A stretch of 64,000 nt of DNA. Origin: Aeromicrobium terrae. GTDB lineage: Bacteria; Actinomycetota; Actinomycetes; Propionibacteriales; Nocardioidaceae. Below the pieces are notes generated by a model. It did not search any database. It was given only the letters and a program-made list of their open reading frames with translations, and was not told the DNA's origin. Of this stretch, positions 7,539 through 18,927 are shown in pieces (positions within the stretch are counted from its first letter, which is position 1; every line of letters begins with the position of its first letter). Location: NCBI RefSeq assembly GCF_008039565.1, contig NZ_VDUX01000008.1, forward strand, positions 1 through 64,000, read 5' to 3'. Both the position numbers and the translations under genes were made by a program.

Positions 7539-8690
7539 CTAGAGCGGGTCGACGAGGAAGGCGCGGCCCTCTCCGGCGACGCGGGTCATGACGACCGTCG
7601 CGGTCACCTCGCCGCGAAGACGGAGGCGCTGGACGAGCCGCTCGGGGACGACGTCGACGCCGCGCTTCTTGACGGTCAGGGTGCCGACGCCGCGCTCGCG
7701 CAGGGCGGCGCGCAGCTGCTTCTCGCGGAACGGGAGCTCGGCGTCGATGCGGAACGAGCGGGCGAGCGGGTCGGTGACCGCGTCGTCCGTCGTGACGTAG
7801 GCGATGTGCGGGTCGACGAGCCGGCTGCCCATCCGCGCGGCGAGCTCGCCGACGAGCCCGGCCCGGATCACGGAGTCGTCGGGCTCGTGCAGGAAGCCGC
7901 CGACCTCGCCGACGACGCCGGGCTCGCCCGATCCGGCGAGCTCGCGCTCGCCTGGCAGCACAGTCGCGCGACGTGGCACCTCGGCCAGGCCCGGCCCCCA
8001 GAGGCAGGCCTCGACGAGGTCGCCGCCGTCGCTGACCCACTGCGCCTCCACGTCGTCAGGCACCAGCCCGTGGTCGAGGCCGGGCAGCGTCTTCACGACG
8101 GCCCGCCCGCGGAGGTGCTGCAGCACGACGTCCCACGGCGGCTCCATCGCGGCGGGATCGAAGACCCGGCCGGCACCGCTCCGTCGCGCGGGGTCGAGGA
8201 ACGGCACCTCGTCCGCGGCGAGGGTGACGTCGGCCAGATCGCCCTCGATCACCTCGCCGTCCAGCCCCAGTGCCTCGAGGTTCGCGCGCGCGATCGCCGC
8301 CCGCACGGGGTCCCGCTCGACACCGCGCACGGTCACGCCGGCCCGGGCGAACGCGACGAGGTCCCCGCCGATCCCGCAGCCCAGGTCGACGACGCGCTCG
8401 GCCGACCGCGCCAGCCGCTCCGCCCGGAGGCGGGCCACCGTCGCACGGGTGGCCTGCTCCAGCGCGTCCGGCGTGAAGTACATCGACGCGGCGTCGTCCC
8501 CGAGCTTGGTGCGCGCCTTGGCCCGCAGCCGCACCTGCGAGACCGCGGCCGCGACGAGGTCCGCGTCGTGCTCGCGGCGCAGTCGCGTGCCCAGCGCCAG
8601 GTCGGACTCCGACGCCGCGCCGGCCGTCGCCTCTGCCAGCAGTGCCTGCCCCTCCGGGGTCAGCAGTCGTCGGAACGTCGCGAGGTCCAC
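7539..8690 (-). CDS. Class I SAM-dependent methyltransferase (THUMP-like domain type)
   Basis: A 383-residue actinobacterial methyltransferase. An N-terminal helical part leads to the Rossmann SAM site VVDLGCGIGGDLVAFA near residues 100-115, acidic GVERD at the end of strand 2, and FLDPARR as the motif IV equivalent, followed by a C-terminal THUMP-like domain. The substrate is probably RNA but unproven. The GTG at 8690 is chosen because CAGAAT (8702-8697, minus strand) sits 6 bases upstream; a longer frame from 8726 would run into the CIRCE element. Divergent from groES. Confidence 0.75.
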   Translation of the reverse strand: MDLATFRRLLTPEGQALLAEATAGAASESDLALGTRLRREHDADLVAAAVSQVRLRAKARTKLGDDAASMYFTPDALEQATRATVARLRAERLARSAERVVDLGCGIGGDLVAFARAGVTVRGVERDPVRAAIARANLEALGLDGEVIEGDLADVTLAADEVPFLDPARRSGAGRVFDPAAMEPPWDVVLQHLRGRAVVKTLPGLDHGLVPDDVEAQWVSDGGDLVEACLWGPGLAEVPRRATVLPGERELAGSGEPGVVGEVGGFLHEPDDSVIRAGLVGELAARMGSRLVDPHIAYVTTDDAVTDPLARSFRIDAELPFREKQLRAALRERGVGTLTVKKRGVDVVPERLVQRLRLRGEVTATVVMTRVAGEGRAFLVDPL

Positions 8691-8719
8691 AGTCCGATTC
8701 TGCCGGGGGCGAACACCCT

Positions 8720-8746
8720 TTAGCACTCGCTAGGGGAGAGTGCTAA
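8720..8746. promoter_or_regulatory. CIRCE element (HrcA operator)
   Basis: TTAGCACTC (8720-8728), a 9-base spacer, and GAGTGCTAA (8738-8746) match the CIRCE consensus exactly. It lies 47 bases before the groES start and is the established binding site of the heat-shock repressor HrcA, so groES-groEL should be derepressed on heat shock. hrcA itself is not in the window. Confidence 0.97.
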
Positions 8747-8793
8747 GTTTTGATCGAAGGTCTCGTTCACCGTTGAAAGGGGAGGTCGACACC

Positions 8794-9087
8794 GTGTCGG
8801 TCACCATCAAGCCGCTCGAGGATCGTCTTGTCATCAAGGCGGTCGAGGCCGAGCAGACCACTGCGTCCGGACTCGTCATCCCGGACACCGCCAAGGAGAA
8901 GCCGCAGGAGGGCGAGGTCATCGCCGTCGGCCCGGGCCGTGTCGACGACAACGGCAACCGCGTGCCGCTCGACGTCTCCGTCGGCGACAAGGTCATCTTC
9001 AGCAAGTACGGCGGAACCGAGGTCAAGTACGGCGGCGAGGAGCTTCTCATCCTCTCCGCCCGCGACGTCCTCGCCGTCGTCTCCTGA
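8794..9087 (+). CDS. groES: Co-chaperonin GroES
   Basis: The 97-residue Hsp10 lid of the GroEL chaperonin: [11 protein letters not shown] at the N-terminus, the mobile loop [14 protein letters not shown], and the C-terminal [18 protein letters not shown]. The start is GTG at 8794, preceded by a strong AAGGGGAGG Shine-Dalgarno. It acts in the cytoplasm with the GroEL encoded 81 bases downstream, under CIRCE/HrcA control. Confidence 0.98.
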   Translation: MSVTIKPLEDRLVIKAVEAEQTTASGLVIPDTAKEKPQEGEVIAVGPGRVDDNGNRVPLDVSVGDKVIFSKYGGTEVKYGGEELLILSARDVLAVVS

Positions 9088-9091
9088 CGCA

Positions 9092-9136
9092 CCTGGCATC
9101 CCGGCTGGCGGCGTTCGCCGCCCGCCGGGCGCCAGG
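9092..9136 (+). promoter_or_regulatory. Long intercistronic hairpin between groES and groEL
   Basis: Three nested stems stack: CCTGGC (9092-9097)/GCCAGG (9131-9136), CCCGGC/GCCGGG (9100-9105 and 9124-9129) and GCGGCG/CGCCGC (9108-9113 and 9116-9121). The structure fills most of the intergenic gap and lacks a U tract, so it is more likely an mRNA-processing or stability element setting the GroES:GroEL ratio than a full terminator. This role is inferred. Confidence 0.6.
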
Positions 9137-9159
9137 CACGCCAGGCCCTTCCTCTTTAG

Positions 9160-10767
<1,608 letters not shown>

Positions 10768-10786
10768 CGCACCACCCCTGACGACG

Positions 10787-10814
10787 CCCGCCCCGGATTC
10801 CCGGGGCGGGTTTC
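10787..10814 (+). terminator. Rho-independent terminator after groEL
   Basis: A perfect 10-bp stem CCCGCCCCGG (10787-10796) / CCGGGGCGGG (10801-10810) with a 4-base loop, followed by TTTCGTCGTT. It ends the groESL operon just before the promoter of the RNB gene. Confidence 0.9.
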
Positions 10815-10831
10815 GTCGTTAGGGTCGAGGC

Positions 10832-12226
10832 GTGGGTTCCCAGGACTTCTCCGCGCTGCGCGCCGAGCTCGACCTCCCTCCCGTGGAGCGGACGAGCGAC
10901 TTCCCCGCCGACGTCGAGGCCGAGGCCGAGCGCATCGCCGGGGAGAAGCCCGAGGCGCCGCTCGACCTCACCGACGTCCCGTTCGTCACCATCGACCCGC
11001 CGGGGTCGATGGATCTCGACCAGGCCGTCCACCTCGAACGCCGGGGTGACGGCTTCCGCGTCCACTACGCCATCGCCGACGTCGGCGCGGCCCTGCCGCT
11101 CGGCGGCCCGGTCGACGAGGAGGCGCGCCGGCGCGGCGAGACGATCTACCTGCCGGACGGCCGAGTGCCGCTGCACCCGCCGCGGCTGTCCGAGGACGCG
11201 CTCAGCCTGCTGCCCGATCAGGAGCGTCGCGCGGTGGTCTGGACCATCGACGTCGGGGCGGACGGGAAGCCCGGCGACGTCGAGGTGAAGCGAGCCGTCG
11301 TCCGCTCGGTGGCTCGGCTCGACTACGACGAGGTCATGTCCGCCGTGGGCGACGGCAACGCGCACCCGTCGATCGAGGCGCTCCAGGACTTCGGCGAGGC
11401 CCGCCGCGCCTACCGCGTCGCCGCCGGAGCGCTCGAGCTCGGCATCCCGGAGCAGGTGGTGGTGACGTCCGAAGACCACTGGACGATCGAGTGGGCCCAC
11501 CGCACCCCGGCGGACGACTGGAACGCGGAGCTGTCGCTGCTGACCGGCCTGGTGGCCGGCCGGATGATGGTCGACGCCAAAGTCGGCATCCTGCGCACGC
11601 TGCCGGCCCCGGCGGCCGAGGACGTCACCGGCTTCCTCAAGCGCGCTGCGTCGATGGGTGTCGACGTGAAGGACGACGACACCGCCGCGACCGTCCTGGC
11701 CCGGCTCGACATCACGGTCCCGGCGCACGTGGCCCTGATGAACGACGCCACCGTGCTGCTGCGCGGCGCCGGCTTCCACGCCTTCGACGGCGAGGATCCG
11801 GAGGTGGTGGAGCACGTGGGGGTCGGTGGCGCGTATGCGCAGGTCACGGCACCCTTGCGGCGCCTCGCCGACCGGTTCGCCACGGAGGTCTGCGTCGCCC
11901 TCGCGGCGGGCGAAGCCGTGCCGGACGGCATCCGCGAGGCGCTGCCGACGCTGCCCGACATCATGCGGGAGTCCGGACATCAAGCCTCCGCCGCCGACCG
12001 GGCCGCGGTCGCCCAGGTGGAGGCCTGGCAGCTCGCCGACCGGGTGGGGGACACGTTCCGTGCCCTGGTCGTGCACACCGACGGCACCGAGACCACCGTC
12101 CTCCTGGAGGACCCGTCCGTCCTCGCGCCGTGCACGGGTCAGGGCCTGAAGGAGGGCGAGACCGTCGACGTCCGGCTCGCGGAGGTGGACGTGGCCGCCC
12201 GCGAGGTCAGGTTCGACGTGCCGTGA
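10832..12226 (+). CDS. RNB domain-containing exoribonuclease
   Basis: A 464-residue RNase II/R-type catalytic protein lacking the cold-shock and full S1 domains of RNase R. The catalytic cluster TIDPPGSMDLDQA puts metal ligands at Asp55, Asp61 and Asp63, and the later AQVTAPLRRLADRF corresponds to the conserved RRYxD block. It likely degrades RNA 3' to 5'. The GTG at 10832 follows TAGGGT (10820-10825) by 6 bases, predicting a leaderless mRNA. Its stop overlaps the start of the downstream permease (GTGA). Confidence 0.88.
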   Translation: MGSQDFSALRAELDLPPVERTSDFPADVEAEAERIAGEKPEAPLDLTDVPFVTIDPPGSMDLDQAVHLERRGDGFRVHYAIADVGAALPLGGPVDEEARRRGETIYLPDGRVPLHPPRLSEDALSLLPDQERRAVVWTIDVGADGKPGDVEVKRAVVRSVARLDYDEVMSAVGDGNAHPSIEALQDFGEARRAYRVAAGALELGIPEQVVVTSEDHWTIEWAHRTPADDWNAELSLLTGLVAGRMMVDAKVGILRTLPAPAAEDVTGFLKRAASMGVDVKDDDTAATVLARLDITVPAHVALMNDATVLLRGAGFHAFDGEDPEVVEHVGVGGAYAQVTAPLRRLADRFATEVCVALAAGEAVPDGIREALPTLPDIMRESGHQASAADRAAVAQVEAWQLADRVGDTFRALVVHTDGTETTVLLEDPSVLAPCTGQGLKEGETVDVRLAEVDVAAREVRFDVP

Positions 12227-12981
12227 CGATCGACCCCGGCTGGCCCGTCGCGATCGCGCTCGTCGCGCTGCTCGTGCTGGCCCTCGCCGCGCACCGGATG
12301 GCCGGGTACGGCCTCGACCGCGACGTCCTCGTCGCCGCCGCTCGTGCGCTGCTGCAGCTCGTCGTCATCGCCCTGCTCATCAAGGCCGCCGTCGAGAACC
12401 TCGCCTGGTCGGCGGTGCTCGTCGCGGTGATGTTCGCGGTGGCCGTGCTCACCACGACGCGGCGCGTGGAGGCGCCACGCGCCTGGACCTGGGCGGCCCT
12501 CGCCATGGCAGCCGGTCTCGTGCCGGTGCTGGTGATTGTCCTGGCGTCGGGCGCAGTGCCGGCCGAGGGCATCGCGGTCATCCCCGTCGCCGGCATCGTG
12601 GTCGGCAACGCGATGACGGCGCACACCCTCGCCGGTCGCCGGGTGTTCGCCGCGCTCCGGGAGGAGCACTCGCAGTACGAGGCCTCCCTCGCGCTGGGGC
12701 TGCTGCCCGGCCAGGCGATCGACGAGATCATCCACCGCCGGGTCCCGGAGGCCCTGCTGCCCAACCTCGACCAGGTCCGCACCACCGGCCTGGTCACGCT
12801 GCCCGGCGCCTTCATCGGCGTGATGCTCGGTGGCGGCACGCCGGTCCAGGCGGCCACGACGCAGGTGCTGGTGCTCTTCGGCGTCATGGCCGCCCAGGCC
12901 GTCACGGTGCTCGTCGCCGAGCGGCTGGTCGCCGCTCGGCGGCTGCTCCCGGACGACCTCCGGCTCAGGCTCGTCGACTGA
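12223..12981 (+). CDS. UPF0014 (FetB-like) ABC transporter permease
   Basis: A 252-residue multi-pass membrane protein of the UPF0014 family, with about 6-7 hydrophobic helices and the conserved ARALLQLVVIALLI and IAVIPVAGIVVGNAMTA segments, plus a cytoplasmic loop EASLALGLLPGQA. E. coli FetB, an iron exporter permease, is the characterised relative. The expected ATPase FetA is not adjacent: the upstream coupled gene is the RNB nuclease and the downstream neighbour is convergent. The partner must be encoded elsewhere, or the substrate differs. Confidence 0.78.
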   Translation: MTIDPGWPVAIALVALLVLALAAHRMAGYGLDRDVLVAAARALLQLVVIALLIKAAVENLAWSAVLVAVMFAVAVLTTTRRVEAPRAWTWAALAMAAGLVPVLVIVLASGAVPAEGIAVIPVAGIVVGNAMTAHTLAGRRVFAALREEHSQYEASLALGLLPGQAIDEIIHRRVPEALLPNLDQVRTTGLVTLPGAFIGVMLGGGTPVQAATTQVLVLFGVMAAQAVTVLVAERLVAARRLLPDDLRLRLVD

Positions 12982-12985
12982 GGCT

Positions 12986-14041
12986 CTAGGCGATCGACCC
13001 GAGGATCGCCTGCGACTCGAGGATGCCCTCCTCGCTCGGCTTGCCGCCTTCCCCGAACACCTTGCGGTGCTGCTTGGCGCGCAGAGCGAGGTGCGCCTCG
13101 GCCGGCTTGTCGTAGCCGTAGCGCTCCCGCGCCTCGGCGGGCGTCAGCGTGACGGGGTTGACCGGCGGGACGCCCGCGAAGATCGGGGCCACGACCGGAA
13201 CCGTCATGGGCGAGATCACCTTCACGACGGCCAGCTTGGCGCCCGGAATGTGCTCGACGACCGCGAACCCGATCCGCAGCGCGATGGTGGCGAGGACGTC
13301 CGTGAGACGGGACTGGCGCAGTCCGCCCATCGAGCGCATCCAGCGGGGCATCGTCGCGATCGTGCCGGCCCGGATGACCCGGCTGACCGCCCAGATGCCC
13401 GGCCGCACGACCAGCGGCATCTTCGGCATCATCACGTGGGTGTTCAGCAGGTGCGCCATCGTCCGCTGCGCCACTTCGGACCCGGCCAGCTTCGGGCGCA
13501 TGTGCTCGAAGTACTCCCGGATGCCCTCGCGCGTGCGCGGGACGTCGTCGGGGGAGCAGGTCTGCAGCTCGGCCGCGACGGCGCACTCCTGCCAGTACTG
13601 CGCCTCATCCTCGGGGGAGAGCCGGCCGGGGCCGAACTTCTCGTAGGCGTAGAGGATCGAGTGCCATGCGGTCAGGTGGATCCACAGCTGCGAGTGCGGG
13701 TCGTTGGCGTCGTACGCCTTCTCGCTCAGCGGCTCGATGCCGATGCCCTTGGAGTGCACCTTGACCAGGACGTCCGCAGCCTGCGACGTCGAGCGGCTGT
13801 CGCCGAACGCGACCATCGAGAAGTAGCGGAGCGTGCGGTCGTACCGCGTGCGCGGGCGCTCGATGATCGCCTGCGTGGCGTCGACCGACGCGACGAGAGC
13901 GGGATCGAGCTCCTCGATCACGACGGATCGCTGGAACCCGATCGTGGCGGAGGTGGGGTAGCCCCACACCTTCCAGGTGACGGAGTCGGGTCCGAAGAAT
14001 CCGTAGTCCTCGTGCGGCTCGGGTGCGTGGCGCTTCTTCAT
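12986..14041 (-). CDS. Oxygenase MpaB family / DUF2236 protein
   Basis: A 351-residue DUF2236 protein, a mostly helical haem-dependent family related to latex-clearing protein and fungal MpaB. The conserved HSQLWIHLTAWHSILYAY segment near residues 114-131 carries candidate ligand histidines, and YGFFGPDSVTWKVWG is the family N-terminal block. The substrate is unknown. It is divergent from a TetR regulator, and the perfect palindrome 9 bases upstream of its start suggests tight repression. Confidence 0.8.
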   Translation of the reverse strand: MKKRHAPEPHEDYGFFGPDSVTWKVWGYPTSATIGFQRSVVIEELDPALVASVDATQAIIERPRTRYDRTLRYFSMVAFGDSRSTSQAADVLVKVHSKGIGIEPLSEKAYDANDPHSQLWIHLTAWHSILYAYEKFGPGRLSPEDEAQYWQECAVAAELQTCSPDDVPRTREGIREYFEHMRPKLAGSEVAQRTMAHLLNTHVMMPKMPLVVRPGIWAVSRVIRAGTIATMPRWMRSMGGLRQSRLTDVLATIALRIGFAVVEHIPGAKLAVVKVISPMTVPVVAPIFAGVPPVNPVTLTPAEARERYGYDKPAEAHLALRAKQHRKVFGEGGKPSEEGILESQAILGSIA

Positions 14042-14049
14042 GGATCCAA

Positions 14050-14069
14050 TTACTACACATGTGTAGTAA
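14050..14069. promoter_or_regulatory. 20-bp perfect palindromic operator
   Basis: TTACTACACATGTGTAGTAA is completely symmetric. It lies between the divergent starts of the MpaB-like gene (14041) and the TetR gene (14080), and its right end merges with the TetR -10 box TAAAGT (14067-14072). It is the obvious binding site for the adjacent TetR, controlling both genes. Confidence 0.85.
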
Positions 14070-14079
14070 AGTTGGCAAG

Positions 14080-14703
14080 GTGCCGACCGTCACGAAGCGC
14101 CGCCCCTACGCCGCCCGCGTCCCGCGGGAGGTCCGTCGTGAGCAGCTGCTCGACGCGGCGATCGCGATCATCGACCGCGACGGGTACGGCGGCGTCTCGA
14201 TCGACGCCATCGCACGCGAGGTCGGTGTCACCCGCCCCGTCGTGTACGGCGTCTTCGACGGTCTCGGTCCGCTGCTCTCCGCCCTCCTCGACCGCCAGGA
14301 GTCCCGCGCGCTGGGGCAGCTGGAGGACGCGTTCGCGGAGGCGAGCGGCGCCGGCTCGCTCGAGGAGATCGTCGTGGGCACCGCCACCCGGATGGTCGAG
14401 GCGGTCACGTCCGACCCGCAGACGTGGCGGCCCATCCTCCTCGCGCCGCACGGAACACCGGGCCCGGTGCGCGACCGCATCGACGGCGACCGCGAGGCCA
14501 TCCGCCGGCGCATCGCCGAGCTGGCCGAGCTCGGCGTGCCCGGGACCGCCGACGTCGAGCTGCTCTCGCACGCCGTCGTGGCCGTGCTGGAGCACTTCGG
14601 CCGCCTCCTCCTGGAGGACCCGGACCGGTTCAGCGCCGACCGGCTCGTCGCGGGCGTCCGCGCCGTCCTGACGCTCGTCGAGCCGCCTGCCCCCCGCGAG
14701 TAG
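14080..14703 (+). CDS. TetR family transcriptional regulator
   Basis: A 207-residue TetR regulator. The N-terminal HTH runs about residues 17-63 ([20 protein letters not shown], then [20 protein letters not shown]), followed by a ligand-binding helical domain. The GTG at 14080 is chosen over the in-frame ATG at 14059, which lies within the operator; TAAAGT is 7 bases upstream. It probably represses itself and the divergent MpaB-like gene. The ligand is unknown, perhaps a hydrophobic substrate of the oxygenase. Confidence 0.88.
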   Translation: MPTVTKRRPYAARVPREVRREQLLDAAIAIIDRDGYGGVSIDAIAREVGVTRPVVYGVFDGLGPLLSALLDRQESRALGQLEDAFAEASGAGSLEEIVVGTATRMVEAVTSDPQTWRPILLAPHGTPGPVRDRIDGDREAIRRRIAELAELGVPGTADVELLSHAVVAVLEHFGRLLLEDPDRFSADRLVAGVRAVLTLVEPPAPRE

Positions 14704-16224
<1,521 letters not shown>

Positions 16225-16225
16225 C

Positions 16226-17251
16226 GTGGCCCGCTCATCCGCCGCGCGCCAGCGCAACGTCGGCGTGTTCATCGACGCCGAGAACCTGTTCAAGGGCTAC
16301 GGGAAGCTGGAGATCCCGGACGTCTCGATGGCCGACATCCTCGAGCTCGTCGAGCGGGAGGCCGGCGAGGAGGCCGGGGCGGGCGGCATCGCCGTGGCGC
16401 ACGCCTACGCCGACTGGAACCGGCTCGGCCTGGAGGACTTCCGCCGCGACGTCGAGCGCGACGGCGTGCGCACCATGCAGGTGTTCGCGGCCGGTGCGCC
16501 CACCAAGAACGCCGCCGACATCGAGCTCGTCGTCGACTGCCTGCGGTTCGCCACCGAGCGCGAGTCGATCGAGGTGTTCGTCATCGTCTCCGGCGACGGC
16601 GACTTCGTGCCGCTCGTCCGCCGCCTGCACGAGCTCGGCAAGTACGTCGTCGGCGCCACGCTCGCCGAGCACGACGTGAACTCGCTGCTCCGCGAGGAGG
16701 CCGACCTCTACGTCTCCATCCCGAGGCCGACGGTCGAGAAGAAGGCGCCGGCGAAGAAGACCGCGAAGAAGACCGCCAAGAAGGCGCAGCCGGAGAAGAA
16801 GGCCGAGCCGAAGAAGCAGCCGGAGCCGAAGAAGAAGGCCAAGAAGGCCGCCCCGCCCCCGGAGGAGCCACCGCCGTCGAGCACGCCCAACTGGCACGCC
16901 CTGGCGAAGGACATCGGCGTCGTCGTCAAGGGCCCGGCCTCGTCGCCGGAGCAGTACAAGGACGCCATCGCGAAGCTCCTCGCCACGCCCAAGTTCCACA
17001 GCTACTGCGACAAGCTCGTCGCGCGCGGCGGCACGCTGCCGCTGCTCGCGATGGCGATCCGTGCCGCCGCGCCGCAGCTCAGCCCGTCCGCGGTCGGCGT
17101 CCGCAACCTGTCGCGTGCCTTGCGCTTCGCGCTCGCCGGCACTCGCTACGCCCTGGCCCAGGGCGACGACGACGCCCAGCCCGTCCTGGTCATGCGCCGC
17201 TCCAAGCCCGCCGACATGCTCCCCGACCTGTCCCTGAAGGAGATTCGATGA
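16226..17251 (+). CDS. NYN (LabA/PIN-like) domain protein with Lys/Pro-rich linker
   Basis: A 341-residue protein with an N-terminal NYN nuclease-fold domain (residues 11-165). VGVFIDAENL supplies the first Asp, ADIELVVDCLRF the middle acidic residues, and VSGDGDFVPLVRRL the last pair, as in LabA/PIN-like RNases. A Lys/Ala/Pro-rich linker of about 50 residues, resembling histone-like tails, joins it to a C-terminal helical domain of about 110 residues. RNA binding or processing is likely but the target is unknown. It starts 1 base after guaB and ends overlapping the flavoprotein gene. Confidence 0.8.
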   Translation: MARSSAARQRNVGVFIDAENLFKGYGKLEIPDVSMADILELVEREAGEEAGAGGIAVAHAYADWNRLGLEDFRRDVERDGVRTMQVFAAGAPTKNAADIELVVDCLRFATERESIEVFVIVSGDGDFVPLVRRLHELGKYVVGATLAEHDVNSLLREEADLYVSIPRPTVEKKAPAKKTAKKTAKKAQPEKKAEPKKQPEPKKKAKKAAPPPEEPPPSSTPNWHALAKDIGVVVKGPASSPEQYKDAIAKLLATPKFHSYCDKLVARGGTLPLLAMAIRAAAPQLSPSAVGVRNLSRALRFALAGTRYALAQGDDDAQPVLVMRRSKPADMLPDLSLKEIR

Positions 17252-18927
17252 CTGACGCCGACGTGATCGTGGTCGGTGCGGGGCTGGCGGGCCTGGTCGC
17301 CACCCACGAGCTGGTGAAGGCCGGCAAGTCCGTGCTGATCGTGGACCAGGAGAACGAGGCCAACCGCGGCGGCCAGGCATTCTGGTCGCTCGGCGGCATC
17401 TTCCTCGTCGACAGCCCTGAGCAGCGCCGCCTCGGCATCCACGACTCGCACGCCCTGGCCCTGCAGGATTGGCACGGCTCGGCGCAGTTCGACCGCGAGG
17501 ACGAGGACCACTGGCCCCGGCAGTGGGCCGAGGCGTACGTGGCGTTCGCCGCCGGCGAGAAGCGCGCCTACCTCACCGACCTCGGGCTGAAGTTCGTCCC
17601 GTTCGTCGGCTGGGCCGAGCGCGGCGACGGCACCGCGACGGGCCACGGCAACTCCGTGCCGCGGTTCCACCTCACCTGGGGCACCGGGCCGGAGGTCGTC
17701 CGGATCTTCCTCGAGCCGGTCGAGGCGGCCGAGCGTGCCGGCACGGTCCGGTTCGCGCACCGCCACCAGGTCGACGAGCTCGTCGTCGAGGGTGGCGCCG
17801 TGGTGGGCGTGCGCGGCACCCTGCTCGCCCCGTCCACCGAGGCCCGTGGGGTCGCGTCCAACCGCGAGGCCGTCGGCGACTTCGAGCTCCGCGCCCAGGC
17901 CGTGGTGGTGACGTCCGGCGGCATCGGTCACGCGCCCGACATCATCCGGGCCAACTGGCCCGTCGACCGGCTCGGGCCCGCGCCGAAGCACATGATCCCC
18001 GGCGTCCCGGCCCACGTCGACGGCCGCATGCTCGGCATCAGCGAGTCCGCCGGCGCGAACCTCGTCAACCGCGACCGCATGTGGCACTACGTCGAGGGCA
18101 TCCACAACTGGGACCCGATCTGGCCCGACCACGCCATCCGGATCATCCCCGGGCCGTCGTCGCTGTGGTTCGACGCCACCGGCAGGCGGTTGCCGGCGCC
18201 GAACTTCCCGGGCTTCGACTCGCTCGGCACCCTGCGCCACATCGGGCACACCGGCTACGACTACACCTGGTTCGTCACCACCAAGCCGATCATCGAGAAG
18301 GAGTTCGCCCTCTCCGGCTCGGAGCAGAACCCCGACTTCACCGGCAAGGACGTCAAGTTCCTGGTCAAGAACCGGCTCGCCAAGGGTGCCCCGGTGCCGG
18401 TGCAGAAGTTCATCGACCACGGCATCGACTTCGTCCAGGCCGACACGCTCGACGAGCTGGTCAGGCGCATGAACGAGCTCACCGCGTCGACGCCGGACCG
18501 CGACCACGCCGTGCTCGACCACGAGCAGCTCCGCCGGCAGATCGAGGCCCGCGACGCCGAGGTCGACAACCCGTACTCCAAGGACCTGCAGGTCATGGCG
18601 ATCGCCAACGCCCGACGCTTCCGCAGCGACCGCGTCGTCCGCGTGGCCAAGCCGCACCGGTTCCTCGACCCGGCCAACGGCCCCCTGCACGCCGTCCGGC
18701 TGAACATCCTGAGTCGCAAGACCCTCGGCGGTCTGGAGACCAACCTCGACTCACAGGTCATGCGGCCCGACGGCCAGCCGTTCCCCGGCCTCTATGCCGC
18801 CGGCGAGGTCGCCGGCTTCGGCGGCGGCGGCGTGCACGGCTACAACGCGCTGGAGGGCACGTTCCTCGGCGGCTGCATCTTCTCCGGCCTGCGCGCCGGC
18901 AGGGCACTAGCGGGGTCGCTTCAGTGA
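17248..18927 (+). CDS. FAD-binding dehydrogenase (fumarate reductase/KstD-like flavoprotein)
   Basis: A 559-residue flavoprotein with an N-terminal dinucleotide site VIVVGAGLAGLVATHELVKA, the SLGGIF region, and a C-terminal FAD closure LYAAGEVAGFGGGGVHGYNA. It belongs to the FAD_binding_2 group that includes 3-ketosteroid dehydrogenases and fumarate reductases; a close actinobacterial subfamily is simply named FAD-binding dehydrogenase, and the substrate is unknown. The start overlaps the NYN gene (ATGA). The 3' end overlaps the convergent cyclase gene by 21 bases. Confidence 0.82.
   Translation: MTDADVIVVGAGLAGLVATHELVKAGKSVLIVDQENEANRGGQAFWSLGGIFLVDSPEQRRLGIHDSHALALQDWHGSAQFDREDEDHWPRQWAEAYVAFAAGEKRAYLTDLGLKFVPFVGWAERGDGTATGHGNSVPRFHLTWGTGPEVVRIFLEPVEAAERAGTVRFAHRHQVDELVVEGGAVVGVRGTLLAPSTEARGVASNREAVGDFELRAQAVVVTSGGIGHAPDIIRANWPVDRLGPAPKHMIPGVPAHVDGRMLGISESAGANLVNRDRMWHYVEGIHNWDPIWPDHAIRIIPGPSSLWFDATGRRLPAPNFPGFDSLGTLRHIGHTGYDYTWFVTTKPIIEKEFALSGSEQNPDFTGKDVKFLVKNRLAKGAPVPVQKFIDHGIDFVQADTLDELVRRMNELTASTPDRDHAVLDHEQLRRQIEARDAEVDNPYSKDLQVMAIANARRFRSDRVVRVAKPHRFLDPANGPLHAVRLNILSRKTLGGLETNLDSQVMRPDGQPFPGLYAAGEVAGFGGGGVHGYNALEGTFLGGCIFSGLRAGRALAGSLQ

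Noticed and set aside
7539..8726. Methyltransferase start at the TTG/ATG-like codon near 8726
   Set aside because: That start would overlap the CIRCE element; the GTG at 8690 has a CAGAAT box 6 bases upstream.
14023..14079. Upstream extension of the TetR gene, including ATG at 14059
   Set aside because: The ATG lies within the 20-bp operator and no ribosome site precedes it; the GTG at 14080 has a TAAAGT box 7 bases upstream.
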